Below, one piece after another: positions 18,211 to 25,673 of a stretch of 57,200 nt of DNA. Origin of the DNA: Bacteroidaceae bacterium (GTDB taxonomy: Bacteria > Bacteroidota > Bacteroidia > Bacteroidales > Bacteroidaceae); the NCBI GenBank assembly GCA_017428785.1, contig JAFRQD010000002.1, positions 1 through 57,200 of the forward strand. The letters are read 5' to 3'. Position 1 is the stretch's first letter; every line of letters begins with the position of its first letter. Made by a program: the position numbers and the translations under genes. The notes under the pieces were generated by a model. That model did no database searches. It was not told where the DNA came from and saw only the letters and a list, made by a program, of their open reading frames with translations.

Positions 18211-18265
18211 TTGGGGTTTAGTTGTCTTTTATCAGACTTGTTTTTATCATACATATTTCGGGGTA

Positions 18266-18273
18266 CAAAATTA
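18266..18273 (-). promoter_or_regulatory. -7 box for gyrA
   Basis: On the minus strand TAATTTTG fits TAnnTTTG and lies about 56 bases before the gyrA start. Confidence 0.6.
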
Positions 18274-18325
18274 TAAATAATTTTCGACCTGTGCAAATCC
18301 TAAAAGTAAAAAAATCATAAAATTA

Positions 18326-18610
18326 GTGGAGAGTGGAGAGTGGAGAGTTTAGAGTTGAGAGTTATTTTTTAGAGTTAAAAGTAGACAGTAGTTCAGTAGT
18401 TAAGCCAATACTTCTTTCGCCTGCTCGCCGCTTCAAAAACACTCGGCTTAACTTCTGACTACTGACTACTCTTAAACCTACTCATCTACTGTCCACTCTT
18501 ACGCCCCCAAAGCATTCGGCTTAAATACCTAACTCCTGTCTACTTTATTTCTTAACTCTTAACTTTCAATATATCTCTTAACTCTTCACTAAAAATAACT
18601 CTTCACTTTC
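18326..18610. repeat. Low-complexity inverted-repeat element between gyrA and the lectin-like gene
   Basis: The left part has GTGGAGA heptamers then AGAGTT units, leading into AGTAGACAGTAG...TTAAGCC (18380-18406). Two inverted counterparts follow: GGCTTAACTTCTGACTACTG at 18445 and GGCTTAAATACC...GTCTACTTTATTTC at 18518, the latter running into AACTCTTAACT units. It therefore forms low-complexity arms around a unique core. No gene is supported in it. Confidence 0.7.
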
Positions 18611-18673
18611 CCGCGACTTTGACTTCGTCGAGGTTCCTTCCGCCCAGGGATGAAAAGAAAAACAAGTTTTTTC

Positions 18674-18704
18674 TTTGCATTTCGCTCGCTTTTTCTTAAC
18701 TTTG
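18674..18704 (+). promoter_or_regulatory. Promoter for the lectin-like surface protein
   Basis: -33 TTTG is at 18674-18677 and -7 TAACTTTG at 18697-18704, separated by 19 bases, which is the expected Bacteroidetes spacing. Confidence 0.8.
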
Positions 18705-18740
18705 CCCTCGAAATTCCTATAACCTGTAAACATTTTGATT

Positions 18741-21575
18741 ATGAAGAAACTGTTTCTCCTTTTGCTGGCGGTTGTGGCTGGGGCTGCGACTGCTTGGGCT
18801 GACGATTTCACGGAACTCCTGACGAACGGGGCTTGCGACGGCACCTTCAGCGGTTGGGAAAAGACTGACGGCGGCAACGGATGGGGCATCGGGCAAGACA
18901 ACGACGGCTCGTATTTCTGGGCTTCCTCGTTTGAACGATGCACGCTCTACCAGACTGTTGTCCTTTCCGAAAAGGGCATCAGCGATGCCGACATCGACGC
19001 AGGGAATGTGTCGTGCAAGGCTTCTGCCATGATAAAGGCAATATGGGACCCGCAGAACACAGGCCGCGGCTCCGATATCGCGAAAGTGTATGTCGAGATG
19101 CAGGATGACAGCGGCAATGTGCTCTCTACCATCACCGTGCTCGACGACAGGAGCATCTTCCTGGAATGGACGCTCTTCCAGACCAACGAGTTCACTCTGG
19201 TTTCAGGCACACGCAAACTGAAATTCGTGGTCGAGGGTGATGACAGCGCCTATTGGGGCGGGCAGTTCGGCCCGTGCTTCAAGAATGTCTCGCTCATGGC
19301 TAACAACAATAACGGCTGCGGCCCGAATGGTCACGAATGGGGGGAATGGAGCACAACTAAAGACCCCTCCTGCACGGAAGCTGGCTCCCGAACCCGCACT
19401 TGCAATAATTGCGGTATGGTGGCAAGCGAGACAATCCCTGCCTTGGGGCACGACTGGGGAGAATGGGAGCTTTCTTCCGCCCCCTCCTGCACGGAAGACG
19501 GATACAACGTCCGTTCCTGCCAACGCTGCGGATTGACAGAAAAAGAGAAAATCCCTGCCTTGGGACACGACTGGAACAGCAATGGCGTTTGCAACAGATG
19601 CAGAGCAAACAGGCTCACCACCGATGGGTATAGCGCCTTGACCTACATCGTATCGACAGGCGAACAGGTCTTCAACACGGGCTACATCCACAAGGCGAAC
19701 ACGTTTGTGGAGATGGACTGCGTGGTGAAGCAGAATCAGGACAGGAACTACGAGGCGCTGCTCGGCGCTCGTCTGGGTAGCTACAAGAACAACGCCTTCT
19801 GCTTCTTCTCGCGCTTCGCCGGCAAGGATGTTCCTTGCTTCAACCGCTCCGGCAAAGAGGCGACGGGCGAAGGCTTCGTCTATGACGAGCGCATCTTGCT
19901 GTGGTGCACCTATGACAATGCCACCTGGTTCAGGCAAAGCAATCCGCTCGTAGAGGTAGGCAGCATCTACAATGCGGGTACAGCCGACGCAGGCAAGACG
20001 CCGATGTTCCTCTTCAACCTGAATACAGCCAACACGGAAGGCGGAGTGCAGGCCGACGGCTCTCCCTGCCGCATGAAGCTCTACAGCTGCAAAATCCATG
20101 AAGACCAGGTGCTGATTCACAACTACGTCCCCGCTAAGGACAAAAACCACGTTGTGGGACTTTATGACTTGGCGACAGGCACTTTCGCCGGCTCCATCAC
20201 GGAAAAACCCTTCTACGAGGAAGAAGGAATAACGTATCCGATAACCGTCGAACAAATGGGTTCAACTATTCCAGTGGATTATCCAAGCAAGGCAAAACCA
20301 GGAGAAAATGTCAGTGTGAATTATGATTACACAGGGAAACCGGTGCCCAAGGTGAAAGTGCTGGACGACAACGGGAACGAAATATCCTCATCTATCCTAT
20401 CGCTGGGGAACAATAAAGAATATGTAGAATTCACTATGCCCGCCTGCCCCGTGACTGTCAGAATCATTAATGAACCAGATATAATCAGAGAGATACCCGA
20501 CGGATGTGAAGTCAAGACATATTTGCGCCACTCTGCCGCCATCTACAATCTATTTGGATATTACAGCGAAGAAGTGTCAGGCAAGTTCAACATTGCATTT
20601 GCACCAGACGGAACGGTTTACATACAAGACCCGGCATGGGTTATCGACAATGAGCACAGTTATGTAAAGGGCACCTACAACAAGGCGACCGGCATCATCT
20701 CCATCCCGACAGGACAGTTCCTGACCTGGAACTCGTCGCACTATTATGGGCTGCAACTCTGCTGGGGCTCAACCCTGATTGTTACGGAACCAGATTCCGA
20801 AACGGGTAACGATAGATACAATTTAAGCGTGGCGTATGACCCGAAAGTCAAAACAATCGAATTCCGCGTTGACGGCGACTGTCTGTATCTGCTGAATTCC
20901 GAAGGAGACGTGCATGCCGAATACCCGAAGAATTATAATGCTACGGGTATGTATCTCATGTATAGTGACGACAATTCGGCGCGTGCATTAGAGTTCGCCA
21001 ACACAGATGCCGACGGAAAACAAACACCATTCGGCACCATTTTGAATGTTGTCCCGGCCATCCCTGCCGATCCCGTCATTATAGAATGGCATGACAGCGG
21101 AAGCCCAGATGGTTACAGTAAATTAATGTTCACCATGCCATTATATGACATCAACTGCAAACCCATCGACCAAGACCTCTTGAGTTACAGCATCTTCACC
21201 GACAACGGGCATGGCGCAGAACTCTTCACCTTCCAGACTTCTGTTTATTATACCCTCCAAGAAGACCTTACCGAAATCCCCTATACGCTTACTGGTTATG
21301 ACTTCTATCCCAGTTACGTCTATTTCTATCGCACCAATGCCGAAGGCTACGAACCCTTCTTCACACAGAGACTCGGCATGCAGGTTTACTACACCGTAAA
21401 CGGCGTCCGCAACCAGTCGAACCTCGTCTGGATAGACAATCCCGTCGGCATAGACGAAGTGAAGGCCGAACAAGGCAACGGCGGCGACAAGATCTACAAC
21501 CTCGCAGGCCAACGCCTCGAGAAACTGCAGAAAGGCATCAACATCGTAAACGGCAAAAAGGTCTTGATTAAGTGA
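18741..21575 (+). CDS. Large secreted lectin-like surface protein with Cys-rich repeats and T9SS-like tail
   Basis: A 944-residue exported protein; ATG 18741 is preferred over a TTG two codons earlier. The signal peptide is LFLLLLAVVAGAATAWA. Residues about 22-190 look like a galactose-binding-type beta sandwich. Residues about 195-285 hold two and a half copies of a Cys-rich repeat with GHxWGxW, SCTExG, RxCxxCG and IPALGH, whose four Cys per unit could bind zinc. Residues about 290-500 look like a laminin-G/concanavalin-like fold (NTGYIHKANTFVEMDC). The rest is beta-rich and unassigned. The end, YNLAGQRLEKLQKGINIVNG, is a T9SS-like sorting signal. No catalytic motif is visible, so adhesion or glycan binding is an inference. 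Confidence 0.85.
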   Translation: MKKLFLLLLAVVAGAATAWADDFTELLTNGACDGTFSGWEKTDGGNGWGIGQDNDGSYFWASSFERCTLYQTVVLSEKGISDADIDAGNVSCKASAMIKAIWDPQNTGRGSDIAKVYVEMQDDSGNVLSTITVLDDRSIFLEWTLFQTNEFTLVSGTRKLKFVVEGDDSAYWGGQFGPCFKNVSLMANNNNGCGPNGHEWGEWSTTKDPSCTEAGSRTRTCNNCGMVASETIPALGHDWGEWELSSAPSCTEDGYNVRSCQRCGLTEKEKIPALGHDWNSNGVCNRCRANRLTTDGYSALTYIVSTGEQVFNTGYIHKANTFVEMDCVVKQNQDRNYEALLGARLGSYKNNAFCFFSRFAGKDVPCFNRSGKEATGEGFVYDERILLWCTYDNATWFRQSNPLVEVGSIYNAGTADAGKTPMFLFNLNTANTEGGVQADGSPCRMKLYSCKIHEDQVLIHNYVPAKDKNHVVGLYDLATGTFAGSITEKPFYEEEGITYPITVEQMGSTIPVDYPSKAKPGENVSVNYDYTGKPVPKVKVLDDNGNEISSSILSLGNNKEYVEFTMPACPVTVRIINEPDIIREIPDGCEVKTYLRHSAAIYNLFGYYSEEVSGKFNIAFAPDGTVYIQDPAWVIDNEHSYVKGTYNKATGIISIPTGQFLTWNSSHYYGLQLCWGSTLIVTEPDSETGNDRYNLSVAYDPKVKTIEFRVDGDCLYLLNSEGDVHAEYPKNYNATGMYLMYSDDNSARALEFANTDADGKQTPFGTILNVVPAIPADPVIIEWHDSGSPDGYSKLMFTMPLYDINCKPIDQDLLSYSIFTDNGHGAELFTFQTSVYYTLQEDLTEIPYTLTGYDFYPSYVYFYRTNAEGYEPFFTQRLGMQVYYTVNGVRNQSNLVWIDNPVGIDEVKAEQGNGGDKIYNLAGQRLEKLQKGINIVNGKKVLIK

Positions 21576-21651
21576 GAGCAGAGCCAAACACGTTTGAGCT
21601 ATGCCGAACGTGAAAGAGCTCGAGCAAAGCTCAAGGTCTTGATTAAGTGAG
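21558..21651. repeat. 19-base direct repeat at the gene end
   Basis: AAGGTCTTGATTAAGTGAG, which includes the stop of the lectin-like gene (21558-21576), is repeated at 21633-21651. Between them lies the short inverted pair GAGCTCGAGCAAAGCTC. Confidence 0.75.
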
Positions 21652-21682
21652 GCTCAAAGCACTAATCAAATATGGGCCATTT

Positions 21683-21730
21683 AAATCGTAAATGGTAAAT
21701 CGTAAATGGTAAATCGTAAATGGTAAATTA
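21683..21730. repeat. Three 14-base tandem repeats before metA
   Basis: AAATCGTAAATGGT is repeated three times, ending four bases before the metA start codon region. It takes the place of a usual leader, and no Shine-Dalgarno-like sequence is seen. Confidence 0.8.
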
Positions 21731-21734
21731 AACT

Positions 21735-22718
21735 ATGCCACTCAGACTCCCCGACAGGCTGCCTGCCATCGAATTCCTCAGAGAAGAAAACATCTTCGTG
21801 CTTGGCAACGAGAGAGCAAACGCTCAGGATATCCGCCCCCTGCGCATCGCTATCCTCAACCTCATGCCCCTGAAAATCACGACCGAGACCGACCTCATCC
21901 GCCTCCTCTCGAACAGTCCCCTGCAACTCGACATACACCTCATGAAAATCAAGGCGCACACACCAAAGAACACGCCTATCGAACACATGCGGGCCTTCTA
22001 TCGCGACTTCGAGGAAATGAGGGACGAGAACTTCGACGGCTTCATCATCACGGGAGCCCCTGTAGAGCACCTCGACTTCGAAGAGGTGACCTATTGGGAC
22101 GAGATGACCGAAATCCTCACATGGGCACGCACGCACGTTACCTCTACCCTATTCATCTGCTGGGCAGCACAGGCGGGACTTTACTTCTACTACGGCATCC
22201 CCAAATACCCCCTCCCGGAGAAGAAGTTCGGCATCTTCCCGCAAGTGCCGCTCCTCCCCCGTCTGCCCATCTTCAGAGGCTTCGACGACGTCTTCTACAT
22301 GCCACACAGCCGGCACACGGAAATACGGAAAGAAGACATTGTCAAAGTAAATGAAAGATTGAAAATGGAAAATGGAAAATTGAAAATTAAGGATGAAGAA
22401 TTAAAAATTGAAGGGCAAGGATTGACCATCATCGCCGAAGGAAAAGAGAGCGGCGTCTCGATGGTGATGGCGCGAAACGGACGCGAATTCTTCATCACGG
22501 GACACTCGGAATACTCGCCCCTGACGCTCGACAACGAATATCGGCGCGACCTCGGGAAAGGACTCCCCATCCACAAGCCCTACAACTACTATCGCGACGA
22601 CGACCCCGAGAAAGGACCGCTCGTCACTTGGCGAGGGCACGGCAACCTCCTCTTCCAGAACTGGCTCAACTACTACGTCTATCAGGAAACACCCTACGAC
22701 ATTGATGAGATACACTAA
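21735..22718 (+). CDS. metA: Homoserine O-acyltransferase (predicted acetyl-CoA type)
   Basis: A 327-residue MetA-family enzyme of methionine synthesis, acylating the hydroxyl of L-homoserine in the cytoplasm. The nucleophile Cys142 is in FICWAAQAGLYFYYGIPK and the catalytic His257/Glu259 in GHSEY. Position 111 is Glu (TGAPVEHLDF), the residue tied to acetyl-CoA use in MetA proteins, where Gly111 goes with succinyl-CoA. An extra Lys/Glu-rich segment at about 206-229 (LKMENGKLKIKDEELKIEG), absent from the usual family pattern, is encoded by an A-rich repeat at 22350-22417. The stop overlaps the start of the following U32 gene by 17 bases. No SAM riboswitch is evident upstream. Confidence 0.93.
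   Translation: MPLRLPDRLPAIEFLREENIFVLGNERANAQDIRPLRIAILNLMPLKITTETDLIRLLSNSPLQLDIHLMKIKAHTPKNTPIEHMRAFYRDFEEMRDENFDGFIITGAPVEHLDFEEVTYWDEMTEILTWARTHVTSTLFICWAAQAGLYFYYGIPKYPLPEKKFGIFPQVPLLPRLPIFRGFDDVFYMPHSRHTEIRKEDIVKVNERLKMENGKLKIKDEELKIEGQGLTIIAEGKESGVSMVMARNGREFFITGHSEYSPLTLDNEYRRDLGKGLPIHKPYNYYRDDDPEKGPLVTWRGHGNLLFQNWLNYYVYQETPYDIDEIH
22350..22417 (+). repeat. A-rich heptamer-like repeat inside metA
   Basis: GAAAATGGAAAATGGAAAAT and related ATTGAAAATT units run in frame through metA, encoding a Lys/Glu/Leu-rich insert between two conserved enzyme segments. Confidence 0.75.
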
Positions 22719-24588
22719 AAAGACCCTCACAAACTCCCCCCTAAAGGGGGAGGAGCCAGGCGAGTTTCCCGCGAAGGAAGCCTCCCCTTTAAGGGGAGGT
22801 TTGGTAGGGTCTGGTCTCCTCGAACTCCTCTCCCCTGCCCGCAACTTGGAGTGCGGCATCGCTGCCATCGAGCATGGGGCGGATGCCGTCTATATCGGGG
22901 CTCCACGCTTCGGAGCAAGAGCGGCTGCCGGCAATTCCGTCGAGGACATCCACAAGCTTTGCGACTACGCACATCAGTTCGGCGTCAAGATTTATGTCAC
23001 CCTCAACACCCTGCTTCGCCCCGAAGAATTGGAGCAAGCACGCCTCATAGCGTGGAAACTCTATCATGCCGGAGCAGACGCTTTCATCACGCAAGATGAA
23101 GCCCTCCTCAAGCTCGCTCTTCCGCCCGTTCCCCTTCATGCAAGCACGCAGATGGACAACCGCACGAAGGAAGATGTTGCCCGTCTTAAAGAATTAGGAT
23201 TCAACCAAGTAGTCCTCGCACGCGAACTTTCGCTCGAACAGATAAGGGAGATTCACGAAGCCGTTCCCGAGGTGACGCTCGAAGCCTTCGTTCACGGCGC
23301 ACTTTGCGTCTCTTATAGCGGCAGATGCTATGCTTCGGAGTATTGCTTCGGACGCTCGGCAAATCGTGGCGAATGTGCGCAGTTCTGCCGACTGCCTTTC
23401 TCGCTCGAAGATGCAAACGGCAACACGCTCATCAAGGACAAATACCTGCTCTCGCTCAAGGATATGAACCGCCAGCAGCACCTCGAAGAGATGATGGACG
23501 CAGGCGTGCGGAGCTTCAAAATCGAAGGCCGACTGAAGGATGTCGCCTATGTCAAAAACGTGACCGCCAGCTATCGCGAAGCACTCGACGCCATCATGAA
23601 ACGCCGTCCGGAATTCGCGCATTCTTCTTATGGCACAAGCACTTACACCTTCCATCCCGACCTCTCCCGCAGTTTCTCTCGCGGCTACACCGACTACTTC
23701 CTCTTCGGTCGCACAAACGACCTCGCATCACCCGACACGCCCAAAAGCCGAGGCCGCGAAGTGGGGCACGTGAAGGAAGTGAGATGGAAGAGGAAAGACG
23801 GAAGAGGTTGCATAATCGTCTCATCTACAGAGACTTTCAACAATGGCGACGGACTTTGCTTCCTCGACGGAGAAGGAAAGTTGCAAGGCTTCCGCGTGAA
23901 TCGAGCAGAAGGGAATCACCTGTATTTTAATTCAAATTTAATAAAATCAAATTTCAAAATCAGGAAGGGCGACAGGCTTTGGCGTAGCTTCGACAAAGGT
24001 TGGGAAGACATGATGAGCGGCAAAACGGCTGAGCGTCGCATCTCAGCACAATTCCTGCTCGAAGAGACTGAGCAAGGATTCCGCCTCACTTTCACGGCAG
24101 AAGACGGCTCAAACCGAAGCGAGGAGTTCGTCCAGGAACATCAACTCGCCAGAACCGACCAAACGGCCTCAATCAAGGAAGTCCTCAGCAAACTTGGCGA
24201 CACACCATACCAATGCAAAGAGGTTTCCGTAAACTTCTCCCAACCTTGGTTCATCCCGAGAAGCATACTGGCAGAGTGGCGAAGAAGAATTATTGAAAAT
24301 TCAAAATTGGAAATTGAAAATCCTATACACAAAGACACAACTCACCCCACAACTTTCAATCCCCAATCTTCAACTTTCAATCTTCAATCTCCCTTGATGA
24401 CCTGCCGCTTCTGCCTTCTCCACGCTTGGGGACAATGCAAGAAGGAGAAGCCAGCCGCAAATGAAATGGTAAATGGTAAATGGTTAAATGGTAAATGGCA
24501 AGAGCCGCTTTACCTCGTCCTCGGTGATGGGCGTCGATTCCGGCTCGAGTTCGACTGCAAACGATGCGAAATGTTAGTATTGAGATGA
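22702..24588 (+). CDS. U32-family (TrhP/RlhA-like) RNA hydroxylation protein
   Basis: A 628-codon frame of the peptidase U32 family. Members such as TrhP and RlhA use an iron-sulfur cluster and prephenate to hydroxylate tRNA or 23S rRNA; no protease activity is implied. The core starts at LLELLSPARNLECGIAAIEH. The Cys set of the cluster is in ALCVSYSGRCYASEYCFG and GECAQFCR. The C-terminal third is the DUF3656-like extension found in larger members. Three stretches look like repeat insertions: the first 33 codons (element 22721-22812), about 33 codons at 24292-24391, and a TAAATGG run at 24465-24498. The true start may be TTG 22801, since ATG 22702 lies inside metA and would translate the repeat. 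Confidence 0.88.
   Translation: MMRYTKKTLTNSPLKGEEPGEFPAKEASPLRGGLVGSGLLELLSPARNLECGIAAIEHGADAVYIGAPRFGARAAAGNSVEDIHKLCDYAHQFGVKIYVTLNTLLRPEELEQARLIAWKLYHAGADAFITQDEALLKLALPPVPLHASTQMDNRTKEDVARLKELGFNQVVLARELSLEQIREIHEAVPEVTLEAFVHGALCVSYSGRCYASEYCFGRSANRGECAQFCRLPFSLEDANGNTLIKDKYLLSLKDMNRQQHLEEMMDAGVRSFKIEGRLKDVAYVKNVTASYREALDAIMKRRPEFAHSSYGTSTYTFHPDLSRSFSRGYTDYFLFGRTNDLASPDTPKSRGREVGHVKEVRWKRKDGRGCIIVSSTETFNNGDGLCFLDGEGKLQGFRVNRAEGNHLYFNSNLIKSNFKIRKGDRLWRSFDKGWEDMMSGKTAERRISAQFLLEETEQGFRLTFTAEDGSNRSEEFVQEHQLARTDQTASIKEVLSKLGDTPYQCKEVSVNFSQPWFIPRSILAEWRRRIIENSKLEIENPIHKDTTHPTTFNPQSSTFNLQSPLMTCRFCLLHAWGQCKKEKPAANEMVNGKWLNGKWQEPLYLVLGDGRRFRLEFDCKRCEMLVLR
22721..22812. repeat. 92-base inverted-repeat element at the 5' end of the U32 gene
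   Basis: Left arm AGACCCTCACAAACTCCCCC... (22721-22752) and right arm ending ...GGTTTGGTAGGGTCT (22781-22812) are about 32-base imperfect complements. Each arm also contains its own small palindrome (CTCCCCCCTAAAGGGGGAG and CCTCCCCTTTAAGGGGAGG). This resembles a MITE or REP-type element. Confidence 0.8.
24292..24391. repeat. Low-complexity inverted-arm element inside the U32 gene
   Basis: Left arm ATTGAAAATTCAAAATTGGA (24292 on) and right arm CAACTTTCAATCTTCAATCT (24371-24390) are inverse low-complexity repeats around a 30-base core, inserted in frame before the conserved LMTCRFC segment. A second run of TAAATGG heptamers lies at 24465-24498. Confidence 0.7.
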
Positions 24589-25598
24589 AGAAGATAAAAG
24601 AAGATAAAAGAAGATATGTCACTGAATGCGACGAAGTTAGAGGACAATACAAATGTCGTCTATCTCCTTCTTTCTTCTTCTTTCTTCTTATATCTTCTTG
24701 TTTTCTCCTCTCCTCCTGTTATTACAGCCAAGAGGATGCGACGCTTTATGTGGCGGGGGATAACTTTGTGCTTTCTGCCGACAGCCTCCATTTGCAAAGC
24801 AGCCAGCCCCTTCACAATCTCCCCATCGATACCGCTTGCGAGCAACTGAGCGTTTACTACAACGAACCACTCGTTGTGGCTGAGACGCTCGTCATTCCCG
24901 AGGATTCTGTTGACAGCGTCTGGGTGAAGCTGGCTCGCGACCAATTCACAATGGGATGGGTTCATCAACGAGACTTCATCGCGAGTGTGGTACCCGACGA
25001 CCCCATTTCGCAGTTCATCCACCTTTTCAGTATTCGTCATTTAGGGCTTTTCGGCATTCTCTTCGCCATTTCTCTTGCCGCACTCCTTTATCAGATATTC
25101 AGCCGAAGGAAGCCTCATGTCTTCTTTCTTCGCGACATACTCTCGCCCTACCCCACTTACCTGCTCATCACGCTTGCCGCATCCGCCCTGCTCTATGCCG
25201 GCATCCAGCATTATGTGCCCGAAACATGGCTGCTATATTATTATCATCCCACGCTAAATCCGTTCGGACTCCCTGTCATCTTGAGTTTTTTTCTGTGCTG
25301 TGTTTGGATTTTACTTGTACTGACGATTGCTACAATCGAGGAAGTGTTTCGCCTTCTTCCTATGAGTGAAGCCCTACTCTATCTGCTCTCCCTGCTCGGG
25401 TGTTGCATTCTCTTCTATCTGCTTTTCACTTTGGCCTCTCTAAGTCCGGGCGTAAGCTACCTGCTCTTTGCACTCTTTGTCCTCGTCCTCCTCCTGCGAT
25501 ATTGGCGCGACACGAGGCCTCGTTTCTTCTGCGGCTCCTGCGGAAAAAGACTCAAAGACTTGGGCAGATGCCCTCATTGCGGAGCAGAAAACAGATAA
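24585..25598 (+). CDS. Membrane lipoprotein with SH3-like domain, five TM segments and zinc ribbon
   Basis: A 337-residue protein whose ATG overlaps the stop of the U32 gene (ATGA), suggesting translational coupling. After a long basic N-terminus, a hydrophobic stretch (SFFFFLLISSCFLLSSC) ends in a lipobox-like LSSC. Residues about 50-135 look SH3b-like (WVKLARDQFTMGWVHQRDF). Five transmembrane segments follow (for example LFGILFAISLAALLYQIF and YLLFALFVLVLLL). The C-terminus is a zinc ribbon (CGSCGKRLKDLGRCPHCG). The first 40 codons derive from an inverted low-complexity element, so the exact start and signal are uncertain. Function unknown. Confidence 0.75.
   Translation: MKKIKEDKRRYVTECDEVRGQYKCRLSPSFFFFLLISSCFLLSSCYYSQEDATLYVAGDNFVLSADSLHLQSSQPLHNLPIDTACEQLSVYYNEPLVVAETLVIPEDSVDSVWVKLARDQFTMGWVHQRDFIASVVPDDPISQFIHLFSIRHLGLFGILFAISLAALLYQIFSRRKPHVFFLRDILSPYPTYLLITLAASALLYAGIQHYVPETWLLYYYHPTLNPFGLPVILSFFLCCVWILLVLTIATIEEVFRLLPMSEALLYLLSLLGCCILFYLLFTLASLSPGVSYLLFALFVLVLLLRYWRDTRPRFFCGSCGKRLKDLGRCPHCGAENR
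24587..24700. repeat. Inverted purine/pyrimidine repeat over the lipoprotein start
   Basis: Three AGAAGATAAA units (24588-24617) and an inverse run of TTCTTTCTTC and TATCTTCTTG (24661-24700) flank a 43-base core. The start codon and the signal-peptide codons are made of this element. Confidence 0.7.
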
Positions 25599-25612
25599 AA
25601 TTGCCCCTTCCC

Positions 25613-25643
25613 TTTGCTTTTTATCAAAAAAGTGCTAACTTTG
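25613..25643 (+). promoter_or_regulatory. Promoter for the GH76 gene
   Basis: -33 TTTG is at 25613-25616 and -7 TAACTTTG at 25636-25643, separated by 19 bases; the ATG is 30 bases on. Confidence 0.8.
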
Positions 25644-25673
25644 CGCACAAAATCAAGGTAAAAAGTAAAAGTC

